From Hirudinaria manillensis (Eukaryota > Annelida > Clitellata > Hirudinida > Hirudinidae), in NCBI GenBank assembly GCA_034509925.1, contig CM067530.1, positions 7,969,501-8,033,500 on the forward strand: 64,000 nucleotides of DNA, read 5' to 3'. Position numbers and translations under genes: made by a program. Positions 1 to 12,835 of this stretch are shown in pieces. How positions within the stretch are numbered: position 1 is the stretch's first letter; the number at the start of each line of letters is the position of its first letter. The notes below the pieces were generated by a model that ran no database searches, was not told the DNA's origin, and saw only the letters and a list, made by a program, of their open reading frames with translations.

Positions 1-66
1 ATCATCATCGTCGTCATCATCATCATCGTCATCATCAGCATCAGCAAAGACAGCAGCAATGATGAC

Positions 67-1238
67 CCGCAGTGTAGTTTTGTGAGCAATCGTAGAGAAG
101 GTTCTCCTTGAGTGAGAATTGTGGAAGCAGAACCCCGGGGTCGATTTGAACGGGACTGTCGATCCAGGCGAAGAACAAGACATCCATCGTGTATCCGACT
201 ATAAATGAAGCTGACGATGATGATGATGATGATGGCGACGATGATGATGATGATAGTGGTGATGATGTCGGCTAAATGACTGCCGCAACTGTCAACGACG
301 ATAACGATGATGTCATGACGTGGTCAGGCATACTCACAGCTTTCAAAACTCATTGGACAAACTTGAGTATCGAATGGATATTTGTGCAACCTCATTGGGC
401 AAGACAGGGTGGCTGAAACTCTGAAGCGTTAAGTTCAATGGCGTGTTAAGATAAATGAGAATATTCTATCAATATTGTTTGTTAATGATCAATATCATCA
501 CGCGTTATTATAGAAAGACACGCACCTAATATTACGTTAAGAACGAATAATACAACAACAAGATAATACTTAAAACATCAGGCGAATCGTTTTTCAGACA
601 CCCACTTTGTGACGTACCACAGGACGCCATCTTGCGTCAGTCTCATCATCTTGTTTTCAACAGTTATGGCATGGAATTGGGCTTTCTTCTCGTTCCTGAA
701 GAACGTATCGGGCACCCAAACCCCGTTTGGTCCGCTGTAGTGGTTGTCGAACAGACGGATGACCGATTTGTTGCCCGGAAAAGTTCCCGGGTAGACGAGT
801 CTTTCGTCCCTCCACGTCTGACGAACGTACATGTTCACGGAGTAGTCCTTCAATTTGAGCAGGAAATAATTAAGAACTTCTGGAGATGACTAGTTTTTTT
901 TTTCAATTTGTGGTGACCAGACTGTGACCAGTAACTCTGTACTTCGAGTAGCTGTACTTGGGACTCACTGCAAGTACCATTGCCGGTACTTGAAGAAAGT
1001 ATTTAAGGTGTACTTAGATATCAGTACCAGTACCCGGTATAATAAGTCTGGTGGTGACAGTATTTAATGTCTTTTCGTAAACAACAACACTTAAAATGAA
1101 ACATAGAAATTAAAAACGCTCAAATTTATATAAAAGAAAAATAACTCTCTGAAAATTCACTTTTACTCACCATGGTTTGTTCGCTGACAGAATAGAAACT
1201 GTTTACGTAAATGCCGAGCTTCACTTCTGTCGGTCTGT
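67..1238 (-). CDS. Cys-loop ligand-gated ion channel, anion-type (partial)
   Basis: Four exons can be joined in phase: 1238-1171, 847-606, 420-338 and 198-67. Together they encode most of the extracellular ligand-binding domain of a pentameric neurotransmitter-gated channel. Visible marks are VNSFYSVSEQTMDYSVNMY (loops 1-2), RQTWRDERL, WVPDTFFRNEK, a Cys-loop of exactly 13 residues between the cysteines (CPM...YPFDTQVC), GYTMDVLFFAW, and LPQFSL...NYTAG before the first membrane helix. The family passes current when a small transmitter binds; the CPM/YGYT style is that of GABA, glycine or glutamate-gated chloride channels. The transmembrane exons lie beyond the left edge of the window. The 5' exons (signal peptide) were not found; the exon at 1171 may begin further upstream, because its frame stays open to about 1404. 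Ligand and ion selectivity cannot be read from this part. Confidence 0.88.
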
Positions 1239-4172
1239 CTGCATTTATTCGAAAGTTGATTTGAAAATTGAAATTAATGTTAGAATTGGGGACGATCTGA
1301 AACAATTTCGAAAGCATTTCGAATCTACGTAGAAATGAGGACCTATTCTTGGTGGCTCTTGTTTGATGTAATTCGTCATCATTGAACTTATGACCTCGGC
1401 TGACCTGGAAAATGAAGAAATATTTATCAATTGTTTTTTATTGTTTTTTTTTCTAAAATCGTTTTTCTTAATTATTTTATTTATGATTAATAAATATTTT
1501 TATTTATTTCTTCTTTTTCTTTTTTTTTCGATTCTTCTTTTGAGATTGGAAAGTAAAGTCTCAAATTGGGTTCGCAAATTCCGAACGAGAATCGATAAGC
1601 TGCCAGCAGCCCGCTAAGCATCCTTGGTAGCATCAACTGCTCGCCTCATCAGAACTGAATGTCGTGGGAGATGTTTTGCATCTTTCTTTTCCAGTCATCG
1701 GATGTTGTTTTCAGTCAATAGTTTTTCCCACTTCACTCGTACGACATCGATCTTGACATGCCGGTGTCATGTCGGTGTTAATAGGTGCACTTCCCGTGTT
1801 TTAAGAAAAAAAAAAAAGTAAAGTCTGCTAGAAATATGAAGTTTTCTTTTCTTTGGATCGGATGGATCCTCGTTCAATCAATCCAATCAATCACAATCCA
1901 AGAATCAATCACAACCAATCGGTCGTTGACCAACTCGACGGACGGATCTGATGATCCTTCGAATGCTTTCCAATCGTTCAACGTTCACATGACTATGGTA
2001 GGCCTGCTGTTGAGATGCCTTGTAAGTTTCAGATTTCAGCAAAAAGTCATTGTTCGGTCGTTGTTCAGTCGTTGTTCACCCAAATACTCGAGACTACACG
2101 ACTTCTGATCAACTCCAACTTTGCAAAAGCCACCAATTAAGCAGCAATTAAATCATAATTTTAACAAAAATAGTTAATTAAACGTTTTAATCCTTTGTTT
2201 AAAAAGATGGTTAACTGAATAATCCATTGAATAATCAAATAATTCACGAATAATTAAAATATTGAACGACATCTGTCGACAAAATGTCAAAAAATTTCAA
2301 CTCACGATAGTGCCTGCTTCGGTGGTCTCTCTGTGGGTTTTGTGTACGTTGGTGGTGTGGGTCTTCGGTAGAAAATAAAAATAATTCGTTTAAATTAATG
2401 ACATTATAATAATAATAAAGATAATATCATCCAATAACAATACTATTAATAATATAATATAATGATAATATTATCCAATAATAATAATAATGGTAATAAC
2501 ATAATATTATTACTATTGGAATAATAAATTGAATATTATTATTATTATTATTTTATTTTATTATTTTTATTATTAACATTGAACTCGTAAAATTAATCAT
2601 TTTATTCCAATTAGTTCCTCTAAAAATAGCCATCACTGATGAACAAAAAAGGAAATTCTAATTTCTGAAACTTCTACGACTTCCTGTAGCCATGTTTCAG
2701 TTACGTTTAAAATTTGACAAATTATTTCCATGGTTTTTATTTTAAATTATTTATTTACTTGAAATCAGCATTTAATTATTTAAAATTAAAATTTATTTAT
2801 TTATTTATATCAAATTATATTAAATTAAATTTAATTTAATTGTTAGAAATTAGTTAATATTTATGGGTTTTTATTTGTCATGCTGCAGTTTAACTGTTGA
2901 TGTTATCCACTAAATTAATTTTAAATCAACCAATCATTTTTCTTTGATTTATTGTCATCATTAATATTATTGTTATTGCTGTTATAATAATAATAATAAT
3001 AATTATTATTATTAATAGTTTAAAATTTATGCAAATTTTACACTTATTTATACAATTTTAGTTCTTATTTTGTATTATTTATATCTCTATTTAAAGAGAG
3101 TCTTTTTTCAAGTTCTTCGCAGTTTCTAGTTGGATTGGTCACCGGAGGTTGTGCCACCATGAAAAATATAATTATATTAAGTATATATTTTTAATAAATA
3201 TAAATATATTAAATATACTTTCGATAAATATAATTATATTAAATATAATTTTAATAAAAATAATAGCAAATGCAATAAAAGCACAAAAATCTCAATTGCA
3301 ATACGCTACAATATGTTGCAGTATAACACATTTAATAATTTAATGAACTAAAAACCCATTAATCAAATATTTATTCAAAAGAATGCAAAAGGTGATTGAT
3401 TTACTTAATAAGTTTTAATTAATTAATTATATTTATTTTATTTATTTATTTATTTATTTTATTTATTTATTCATTGGCATTTTCTTGTCACAGAGGATCA
3501 GAAATTCGAACCACACTTGAGGTGTTTAAATCGGTTTGAATTTTAAATCATTTTATTAAAGTTTATTTTAATAAATATTTAAAAAATTCATTTTATCCTT
3601 TTTTTTATAGAAGCATGTTTGTCACTTCTTTGTTTGTACATTTGTCGTGTTGCGAAGGTTTTGGAGTGTTAAATATTTAAAAATTAAAAAGATTTTTCAA
3701 ATAAATCGTTTAATTTCAGTTGTGTTTTTTTATGATTTATTAACGTGTTAAATTACCTTTATATGCTTTCAGTAGCATTCGGACCATTGGAATTAAGTAA
3801 CATTTATTTACTTGATATCAGCATTTAATTATTTGAAATTAAAATTTATTTATTTATTTGACATTTGCTAATTAAATTATATTAAAATTTATTTTATTTA
3901 AAATTCGAAAATAAATTTATAATTTCATTTTTGTAATATTCGTGTTAATTATTTTAAAAATAAAGTCGAACGAAAGTAAATTTGAAACGAAGTTCATAAA
4001 ATTATTTAAAATATTTAAATTTTTTTATCCACGAAAATATTTAAAAAATCCACGGAAATTATTTCAAACATTTACATTTATTTATTTATTTATTGGCGTT
4101 TATTTTAAAGTATATTTTCAGTTATTTTATGTTTATTTATTTATTTAGTATTTATTTATCTATTTATTTATT

Positions 4173-4546
4173 ACTAGTGGTGCCCAGCCACGCGTTGCTG
4201 TGGCTCAATCTGATTATTAATTTTATAAGAAAGAAATTTTCAAATATGTTTATTTTTACAATTTCACAAATTTGCGTGAGGATTACGATAGCTTAAGCTT
4301 TTTAATGTCTCGCTAAAGTTTATTTACATAGATTAGGCTGTGACGTTATCGTGGCAAGATGGCAGGATTTTCGAAAAAAGCGTATTTTTACATGATGTAG
4401 TTGTGGCACATATATGAAACCTACATACAAACACTCCCCTGATCGAGTACTATGTTGTGTCAAAATTTCAAAGCAATTGGTTAAGTACTTTCAGAGAACA
4501 TTTGCATGTTAAAAACACACATTGCATTTTTATTTATATAGATTTA
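4173..4546. repeat. SINE/MITE-like dispersed repeat
   Basis: A 370-bp block of normal complexity is set into simple TTTA repeat. It begins ACTAGTGGTGCCCAGCCACG and ends TTTATTTATATAGATTTA. Inside is a phrase near 4460 (a run reading roughly CAAAATTTCAAAGCAATTGG). I recall similar phrases from short dispersed repeats in other invertebrate genomes, but I cannot name the family. No open reading frame or clear terminal inverted repeat is visible. Only one copy is in the window, so the repeat status is inferred. Confidence 0.4.
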
Positions 4547-4926
4547 TTTGATTTATTTATCAATTTACAAACTTTTTGAAATCCGACTGCAATCGTTGAA
4601 CTTAATCCTTGGAAATAAATTTTGTGCCCCCACGCCCTGATTGGTGACGTCATGGGAAATCAAGGGGCCTCCAATGACGAGGTGGTTGCTTGGTAAGGCG
4701 ATGATGACGATGATGATGATGATCATGGTTATGATGATGATGTGACTGTCATAATTTTAATGATAATAATTATTAATTGTGAGTTATTATTAATACCTTC
4801 GATTTTAGAGCCACACGTAGAACGAGTCAGAAGAAATTTTGAATATTATTTTCGATAATTTATAGAAATATTTTCATTAGAAATACATGTATGTCCGGCG
4901 AAATGCAGAAGTGCTATTTATTATTC

Positions 4927-5160
4927 TTACGTTGTTGTTGTTGTGGTTGTTGTTGGTGGTGGTGGTGGTGTTGTTGTTGCATATAATAATCGCCGTCGTC
5001 ATTGTTGTTGTTATTATTGTTATTATTATTGTTATTATTGTTATTATTGTTGTTATTATTGTTATTATTATTGTTATTATTGTTATTATTGTTGTTGTTA
5101 TTGTTGTTATTATTGTTATTATTGTTGTTATTATTGTTATTATTATTGTTATTATTGTTT
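4927..5160. repeat. TTG/TTA trinucleotide array
   Basis: About 230 bp of (TTG/TTA)n with scattered interruptions, for example GTTATTATTGTTATT. All frames translate to runs of L, V/I or C/Y and are not genes. Confidence 0.9.
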
Positions 5161-5557
5161 TCACCGCGTTGTCATGGCAACGTTTTGGACGATAACGAAA
5201 CATGCTGCCCGCGAGAGAATGAAACGATTGAGAACTCACGCTGTTTTCTTTTTGTGAACGTTCCTTCCTTCCAGGAAGTTGTCCATGAGGATGAAGACGA
5301 CGATGAGGACGTGAAGGAGTTCCATTCCTGATGAGGATCGATTGCCGAGTTGATTCTCGAAACTGATTTCGAGAGGAATTCATGACAATTATTAAATTAT
5401 TATCGAATTAATTCCATTTAATATCATTTAATATTTGCTAATACAAATCAATTATTTGTTTAAATAAATAAATTATTGGTAATTAATTTAGTTAAATTTT
5501 GATTCATTATTTATTTAAATTTAAAAATTATTTTCTGAGACCCACTAACAGCATAAA

Positions 5558-5735
5558 TGATGATGGATGGTAAATGACGATGGCATCGGTGATGGACGAT
5601 GATGGTGGTGATGATGATGATGATGATGATGATGACGATGATGATGGTGGTGACGATGATGATGACGATGATGGTGGTGATGATGATGATGATGGTGGTG
5701 ATGATGATGATGATGACGGTGACGATGACGTTTGT
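5558..5735. repeat. GAT/GGT trinucleotide array
   Basis: An interrupted (GATGAT/GGTGGT/GACGAT)n array. The apparent poly-His and poly-Ile frames on the minus strand arise from it. Confidence 0.9.
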
Positions 5736-5870
5736 TAAACGTTTCCATGGCAACGATGATTTCAAGACTAGATCCAGAGAACCTGTCTCAATCGATTTTT
5801 GTGGAAATTAATTTGATCTTTATTTGTTTGTGGATTGAATTTAAACTCAGGTCAATAAGATTAACAGTGT

Positions 5871-6068
5871 TGTTTACAAGTAATGTTTACAATTTAAGGT
5901 TCACACGGCTGTTTAAACTGTAAGGTTTACAGGTGCTACTTACAGTTTAAGGACTGCAAGTGATATTTACAATTTAAGGTTTACAACGATGTTTACAGCT
6001 TAAGGTCTACAGGAATGTTTATAGATTAAGGTTTACAGGAATGTTTACAATTTATGTTTACAGGTGCT
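5871..6068. repeat. 26-27 bp minisatellite rich in TGTTTAC
   Basis: About seven or eight degenerate copies of a 26-27 bp unit, roughly TGTTTACAATTTAAGGTTTA followed by CAGGAA. TGTTTAC occurs exactly five times (5871, 5884, 5990, 6042, 6055), with near matches in the other units. It is not a simple triplet repeat like its neighbours. TGTTTAC is the reverse complement of the forkhead core GTAAACA. Confidence 0.75.
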
Positions 6069-6629
6069 GTGAAAATTATGACGTGATATTTACAAGATAT
6101 GAAGAGACTTATTAAAACTCGATGAACGAATTTTTATGGATTTTATGAGAAATCGTTGATTTTCAAATGAAATCAATTTTTTTTGTGCCTCAAAGTCGTT
6201 CGTGACATTTCAGTAATGAAATTATTTCGCTTTTTATTGTTTAAAATAATAATAATCGTATTCGTCACGAAGTAATTTCTTTCAAATATGTCGGGGCGTT
6301 GGAAACAGGGGGTAGAAGGGTCTCCCGTGAAGCAATAAAAATGTCACCCACCACGGTTCAACCTGGGTTCGTTCCCCCCAAAAATCATTTTAAAGAAAAA
6401 GAAGAAAAAGTTAAAGAAAGACAAATTAAATAGCTGGAAATCAGAGAAACATTCTTTAATGGAAGATGAAAAAACAATGCAGCAGAATAATATTAGCATT
6501 CAACTTTAATGTGTAATAATAATAATAATAATAATAATCTTCGGAAAGTACTTGGATGAATCGCTGAGAGCACTGATAGTGCTCAGCATTCATTCATCAC
6601 CGGCTGTGAGACCGAGAAGAAGCAGGAAA

Positions 6630-6682
6630 ATAATGATAATAATAATAATAACAATAATAATAACAGCAATAATAATAACAGC

Positions 6683-6746
<64 letters not shown>

Positions 6747-6748
6747 TT
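6630..6748. repeat. AAT trinucleotide array
   Basis: (AAT)n with a few AAC/CAG interruptions, about 115 bp. Confidence 0.92.
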
Positions 6749-7070
6749 TCCGAGTCCCTTTATATTGGCCATCTTTTATTATTTTTTTACGTCCAAGTTC
6801 ACAACTGATTTGAAATCCACGAACCTAACTCATTCAAATTTTGTGGTTATCTTGGGTCCTCGTTATTCGAAACTTGATTGGTCGAGTGGGACTTAGGAAA
6901 ATGAAAGCCGACCTCTGATTGGCCATCATTTGGAGCAACTCGCCAGGTCATCAGTGGAAGTTGCCGCTTCTTCGGTTGACCTGAAAGTTCAAAGGTCACG
7001 AACAAAAAGTAAAAACGGATACTTTTTCGTTTTAGCAGCCCGTGAAAGTAGCTTTCACAAAGTCTCTTCA

Positions 7071-7336
7071 GTGATGATGATGATGATGATGATGACGATG
7101 ATGATGATGACGACGACGACGACGATGATGAAGACGACGATGATGGTGGTGGAGATGGGGGCGTGGTATCGGGCATCGATGTGGATCTGCATAAACTGAA
7201 TAATTCATGTCTCAACTTTTCGCATCTTCGACTTTCCAATCACAGACGGAACATCAACGTGACGTGAAAGTACAATCACGTACAACCAGTGGACGGGTGA
7301 CGACGACGACGACGACGATGATGACGACGACGACGT
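7071..7336. repeat. GAT/GAC arrays in two blocks
   Basis: Two blocks of (GATGAT/GACGAC)n at 7071-7150 and 7298-7336 are separated by about 150 bp of unique sequence. The long Ser-rich minus-strand frame over them is a repeat translation. Confidence 0.85.
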
Positions 7337-8535
7337 TGTTTATGGTATGTTTATTAAGTGATGACATGATTTTGAATAAGCAATCAATTAATATAATTAA
7401 AGCCTTGAAATACTTTTTATTATTTTATTATTGATATTTTATTTTTATTTTTATTATCGACCTTGTTTGATAACGATGTTTTGAAAAGATATTTTTAATA
7501 TTTGTCGATAAAAGCCAAAAATTCTTGGCTTGGTTGTCATGGGACTGTGGAAGATTGAAAAGTCAAAACAACGATACGAAGAGCCGTCCACATGGACGTC
7601 ACGAATGTTTTCCATCCGCCATGCTGTACACCCCTCATCCGGTCTGCATGGAAACTCCCACCAGCATCCAGTTCCTCTTCCAGTCTTCTTTATCTTCGTC
7701 AATATTAATGAAAGGGCTTCTTTCCATAATTCATGGACGATTCCATTTCAAGAGGGAGGGAATGGTCGGCCTCGGATCCACCTCGGTTCATTCACACGAA
7801 TCAGTCGATTCGAAATTTATATCAATTTTGGATCCTGACGAGACAAAATAAAAAAACACGAGGTACGAATTTTCAATTCCTTATTATTGTTATTATTATT
7901 ATTATTTTAAATTTTCAGCGCCTAAAATTCTGCCAAGAGCAGCCATCGGACGATAATTCAGATATTCAAAAGATCCAAAAGGCATGTTCGACTCCTGAAA
8001 TTGGTCTGCAATCAAAAAGTGAGGGAAAGAAGAAGAAAAAGAAATGAAATTCCACGTCGAATTTTGTCGACAAAGCAGAAAAAGATGGGAAAATGGGGAA
8101 ATGAAAGTGAAAGGGGATTTCCCGAAACCCCGAAATTGAAAGTTGGACGTCATTGCAACAGCAATTAACATAATCAATGATGCATAATTAATTTATTAAT
8201 TGGCAAAATAAATAAATGAATGAATATAATAAAAATAATAAATAAATATTATATATATATATATTACATATATTACATATATATACATATAACAAAGTAT
8301 TGGTTAACCAAATATTTATATCCAATTAGCATAATAAATGCACGTATGAAATCAATTAGCATCGTCTGTCCACCTAATTCCGCCTCCACTGAACTCAGTG
8401 GCGGGAACTGAGCAGACCTCTTTTCCTGCTCTTTGAACGTAGGATGTGCTCTTTCCTCACATCACCCATCACCCATCACCACCCCCCACACATCCCCACA
8501 CCGACCCACCCAACCGCCACTGATTCTCCTTTAAG

Positions 8536-9050
8536 TGATCACGTGACGGCCGATGACGTCGACGACGATGTTGACGTTCTCGGACTGTGACGTCAATTGT
8601 GTTGTTGATAATGAGGACGACGACGACGACTATGGTTTAAAGTTTTAAGTTTAAAACTGTGGGTGGTTATTTTAACTCCTTATCGGTCAAACTCTCCAGT
8701 CCTTATTTGCAAACAGATTCTTTCGAATCAGCACCGTGGACATCACTCGACAGCCGGAAGCTGCTGTGTGTCCGTATGTTTCTACAACTTTCTTTCTGCT
8801 TTTCTTCCATTCATCCATCCATCCATCAAGTACGTCCGTCCATCCTTCCTTCCATCCATCCGTTCACCCATCCATCCGTCCGTCCATCTATCTATCCATC
8901 CATCCATCCATCAACCCGCTTATCCATCTGTCCATCCATTCTTCCACGTGTTCCAACGACGCCATCAAAGACACTAAAGCAGCCTCGACCAATTAAATTC
9001 GTTCCTTTCCAGGCACACGCACACGCGCACGAACACGCAGAGTGACGTCA
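8536..9050. promoter_or_regulatory. CRE-containing promoter-like segment
   Basis: The full cAMP-response palindrome TGACGTCA occurs twice (about 8588 and 9042), with a TGACGTCG half-match near 8555 and a CACGTG E-box near 8536. Between them is a CATC/CGTC tetranucleotide array. The segment is GC-richer than its surroundings. It may serve the Cys-loop gene on the minus strand, but no transcription start or adjacent first exon is visible. This rests on motifs only. Confidence 0.35.
8808..8945. repeat. CATC/CGTC tetranucleotide array
   Basis: A degenerate (CCAT)n/(CCGT)n array about 135 bp long. It produces the His/Pro/Ser-rich frames seen in all three plus-strand phases. Confidence 0.88.
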
Positions 9051-9084
9051 CCGAGGCCCTCGGACTGGAAAGGACTGGACGTAC

Positions 9085-9152
9085 AAGCAGCTACGAGCAG
9101 CAGCTGCTGCTGTCGCTGCTGCAGCCGCCGTCGCTGCAGCTGCTGCTGCCTG
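9085..9152. repeat. CTG/CAG triplet-rich tract
   Basis: CAGCAGCTGCTGCTG with CGC and GCAGCC interruptions, partly self-complementary, about 65 bp. Confidence 0.7.
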
Positions 9153-9613
9153 CGTTTATTTATGGAAGTCAGTGGAGCGGCCTGCCGTTGATTGATCCGT
9201 TCAAGCTGTCACCGACAGTCGGTTGTGTGCAGCTTTCCAACGTCTCTTCCTCTGACCAATCGCTCCCTCTTTCGTCTTTCGTCATCTCGCTTGCCGTCCC
9301 GAGTGCTTCCTCTTCTTCGTCGTCTCCTTTTTCCTCTTCGTAATCATCATCATCATCAACTTCTTCGTCTTCAACTTGTTGTTATTGTTTTGTCTTTTTT
9401 TTTGTTGTTGTTCGTAAAATAATAATACTAATAATTATTATTATTATTATTATTCTATATAATTACTTATAAACATATAATTATTTTATATAACAATAAT
9501 AATACTAATTATTAATATTATTATTCTATACGTTATTATAGCCGTTGTTAAATGATAATCATAATTGAGTAATCAATAATTTGATAAGAATCGCGATAAA
9601 TTTATAACTGTTC

Positions 9614-9795
<182 letters not shown>

Positions 9796-10255
9796 AGAAG
9801 CAAAAATAAGCCAAAAGATATTCAAATGTGTTCCAAGCGTGGCTAACATGTCATTGAAAACATAATGCTTAACACTAAATTAACATTAATACTAACATTA
9901 AACTAATAAATTAATTATGTTAATTAAGCTCATGAATATTAATAACATTAAATATTCCGTTGTTTTCATTCAGATTGTTTGTTATTTCATTGAAATGTTG
10001 CTTCCTTTCAATTGATTCGTGAAGGACCAATTTTTTTGTTTTTTTTTGTTTTTTTGTTTTTTTTTTTTTGAAGGACTTTCGAATTCTTTCGTAAAGTTGG
10101 ATTTTTAAATCATTTTCTTGTGGAAAATACATTCATTAATTCACATTTTTTTTATAATTTCATAATTGTGTAAATTATATGTAAACAATAAGATATATTT
10201 TTTAAGGACTCAAATTCATTCCATTTCATGTTGTACTGTAAATCAAGATGGCAAC

Positions 10256-10289
<34 letters not shown>

Positions 10290-11576
10290 GTAATAATTAG
10301 TGTTATTGTTTACATACATATATTATGTTAATGATGCCAATGAATATTAATATTATTATTATTATATATTTCGTTGTTTTCATTCGGGGTACGCTTATTT
10401 AAGATGATTGCAATTTTGCTGACGTTTAAATCTGATGACAAAATGGACGCTTTTCGAAACGATGAAAATGATGCTTTTAAACCAATAACGACCCATTTGC
10501 AGAGCAAAATTGGCTAATTGAGTTGTTTTTGTTGTTGTTATTTGTTTGTCGTTGTTGTTTGTTTGTTATTTGTTGTTCAAACTGCAAATGTTGTTTCAAT
10601 CGATAATAGTACTTTTAAAGGGAAAAAAACAAAAGTGAAAAGTTATACCTTGTGAGGCAGCACAAGAAAGAAATCAATGAATCATTCGCTCAAACAAATT
10701 GACGACACGAGGTTAGCTCCAGATAAAATGCTCGTCTTTCCATGCACGATAATTTGTCGCAACGAGTCTCGACGTAGGAGAATTGTAGAAGAATTATTTC
10801 TCCTTTGTTATTTTAAGGCAATCGAAACTAATTTGATTTTTAATAAGAAAATGAAAACAATATCTTCCGACTCTCGTATTATAACTTTCGATTGAAAGCA
10901 CGTTGGCACAGAGCAAGTAAAGCGGACAAACAAAGCGGAGGTGGAAATCATTTCCTAGTCCTTGAGTTCCACAAGCCTTCCGTATATGTGACATGCGCAC
11001 ACCCATCACCATGCCCATCATCACACTCGCCATCGTCGTCGTCACCTCACTCACCACGATCGGCATAGTCGCCGTCACCTCTGCAACCACCATCATCTTC
11101 ATCATCATTATTGTTATTGTTATCATCACAGGCACCATCATCAGTGATAATGATATCAATTATAGAGCTTTTGAAATCAGCGATCATAAAATAAATATTG
11201 AATTATATTGTATTGTATTAAAATTAAATTTATTACATGTACGTCATTCCTTGGATAGATGAAAATATTTTCAAGGACTTGATTTGTTTGTTTGTCTCCG
11301 GGACTTGGATTGAAATCAGAATTCACTTCGAGTCGCAATTTCCTGTCTCTGCTTTGTTTTTCAAATCGTTTCAAATCAAATCCAATCATTTTGATTACAC
11401 ACTGAACTGAAATGGCAACGAACGGAAACAAAGCCAATCATTGCAACAACAATTGCGTACGTGAAGCAGTTTTTCTCTGTTAAAAAAAAAACAAATCTTA
11501 TTACTGGCGTCGAAATGGCAAATAAATTCATTTCAAAATGTCGGCCTGTTCAGAAAAGGAATGCACGGCTGCCTGA

Positions 11577-11990
11577 ATGGCATCCAAGAGATGCTCCCGG
11601 GCGTTCAATTCTCTCGATTTCGACGCAACGTTTCGGCAAAATTTTCGGCAGTCGCCAGGAAAGCCGAGTGTTGCCGAAGTAATTGAATTAATGCCAGCAC
11701 GTAATCCAATCTACCTCGCAGAGTGTTTTAACGCCAACAATTCCAGGCATCATTTGCACGATAAACGGCACTTCCTCGCCGCTCCTAAGATCTTCATAAA
11801 CATGGCCTTCTTTCTGTCCGAGGCCTCTTTTGGTGCATTGGCGATCGGTCGACCTATCGACATTCCACCCTTCCTCTGTATTTTGGACTGTATATGGGAC
11901 TGTATTTTCCCAGCAATCGACGACGAAAGCGTACGCATTTCATGCGCAATTTTTGAATTCTCTGAATATGTATCAAAGTCAGACACTTAA
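11577..11990. other. Unassigned region open on both strands
   Basis: A 137-codon frame on the plus strand overlaps a 78-codon frame on the minus strand (11986-11750). The DNA from 11461 to 12000 has normal complexity, unlike the repeats around it. Neither product resembles a family I know. The minus-strand product is basic and the plus-strand product is hydrophobic near its C-terminus. It could be an old element, a lineage-specific exon or chance. Confidence 0.2.
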
Positions 11991-12835
11991 GTTTTAGTTA
12001 ATCATTTAGGTAGCAGACCAACGTGGATTCTGTCGAAGAAAGTTAAATTCGACGCCTCTGACCCTCAGGCATCCAAATCGCGACATTTTGGACCCAAGCT
12101 TTTTTTTCTCAAAGCTTCCCCAATTCAATCCAATTGAAAGCCACGAGAACCTACTCCAATGCAATCCACTCACAAACTTCTTTGCTGTTCAATCAACTTA
12201 GAATCAACTAATCAACCAATCAACCACACACAAAACCAACCAACCGACACCCAAGAGAACTTCCACACACCTCTCCAAGTCATCCCCGACCAAGTCTTTC
12301 CCGACATCAAACTTGCTTTTATTAAACTAAATGTTTTAATGCTGTGACAAATATTTCACCAAATATTACTAAGACCACCACAAAACGAAATAATAAAACA
12401 CTATTACTACAACTTATAATAATAATAATTTTCATATAATACTTAAATTATAGAAAATTAATATAATAATAAATTATATTAAAAACAATAAATAATACCA
12501 ATAATAATAATAATAGCGACGACATTTGTTCATTATAAAACTCCTTTCGACACAAACTTATGAGTGCAATGTTGCAACAATGAAATCTCATCAATAGTGA
12601 GTCATCCCTGTGGTAATAAATAAAAGTCAGATAACGTAAACAGATCAAAGCCCCCTGGCGGCAGCAGCAGCGGCGGCAGCGGCAGCAGAGGCAGTTGCCG
12701 CAGTCGCTCGTACAAAGATTGAGAAACACGATCGCATCGTCGCACGAGACGACCCGCACGAGAACCTATGATTATGCGAGCATCAGAGATCCGAGGGCGG
12801 TTCCGGAAAAACCGATCTTCGACGAAAGCGATCCT

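Noticed and set aside
1836-1996. Plus-strand signal-peptide-like start (MKFSFLWIGWILVQSIQS) ending at a possible donor
   Set aside because: It comes from a short CAATC-rich tract and no following exon on that strand could be found.
4877-5383. Several overlapping frames of 100-168 codons
   Set aside because: All are translations of the TTG/TTA array and its flanks.
7454-7702. Cys-containing minus-strand frame that could be a small secreted peptide
   Set aside because: It has no signal peptide, no cysteine spacing of a known family and no splice context.
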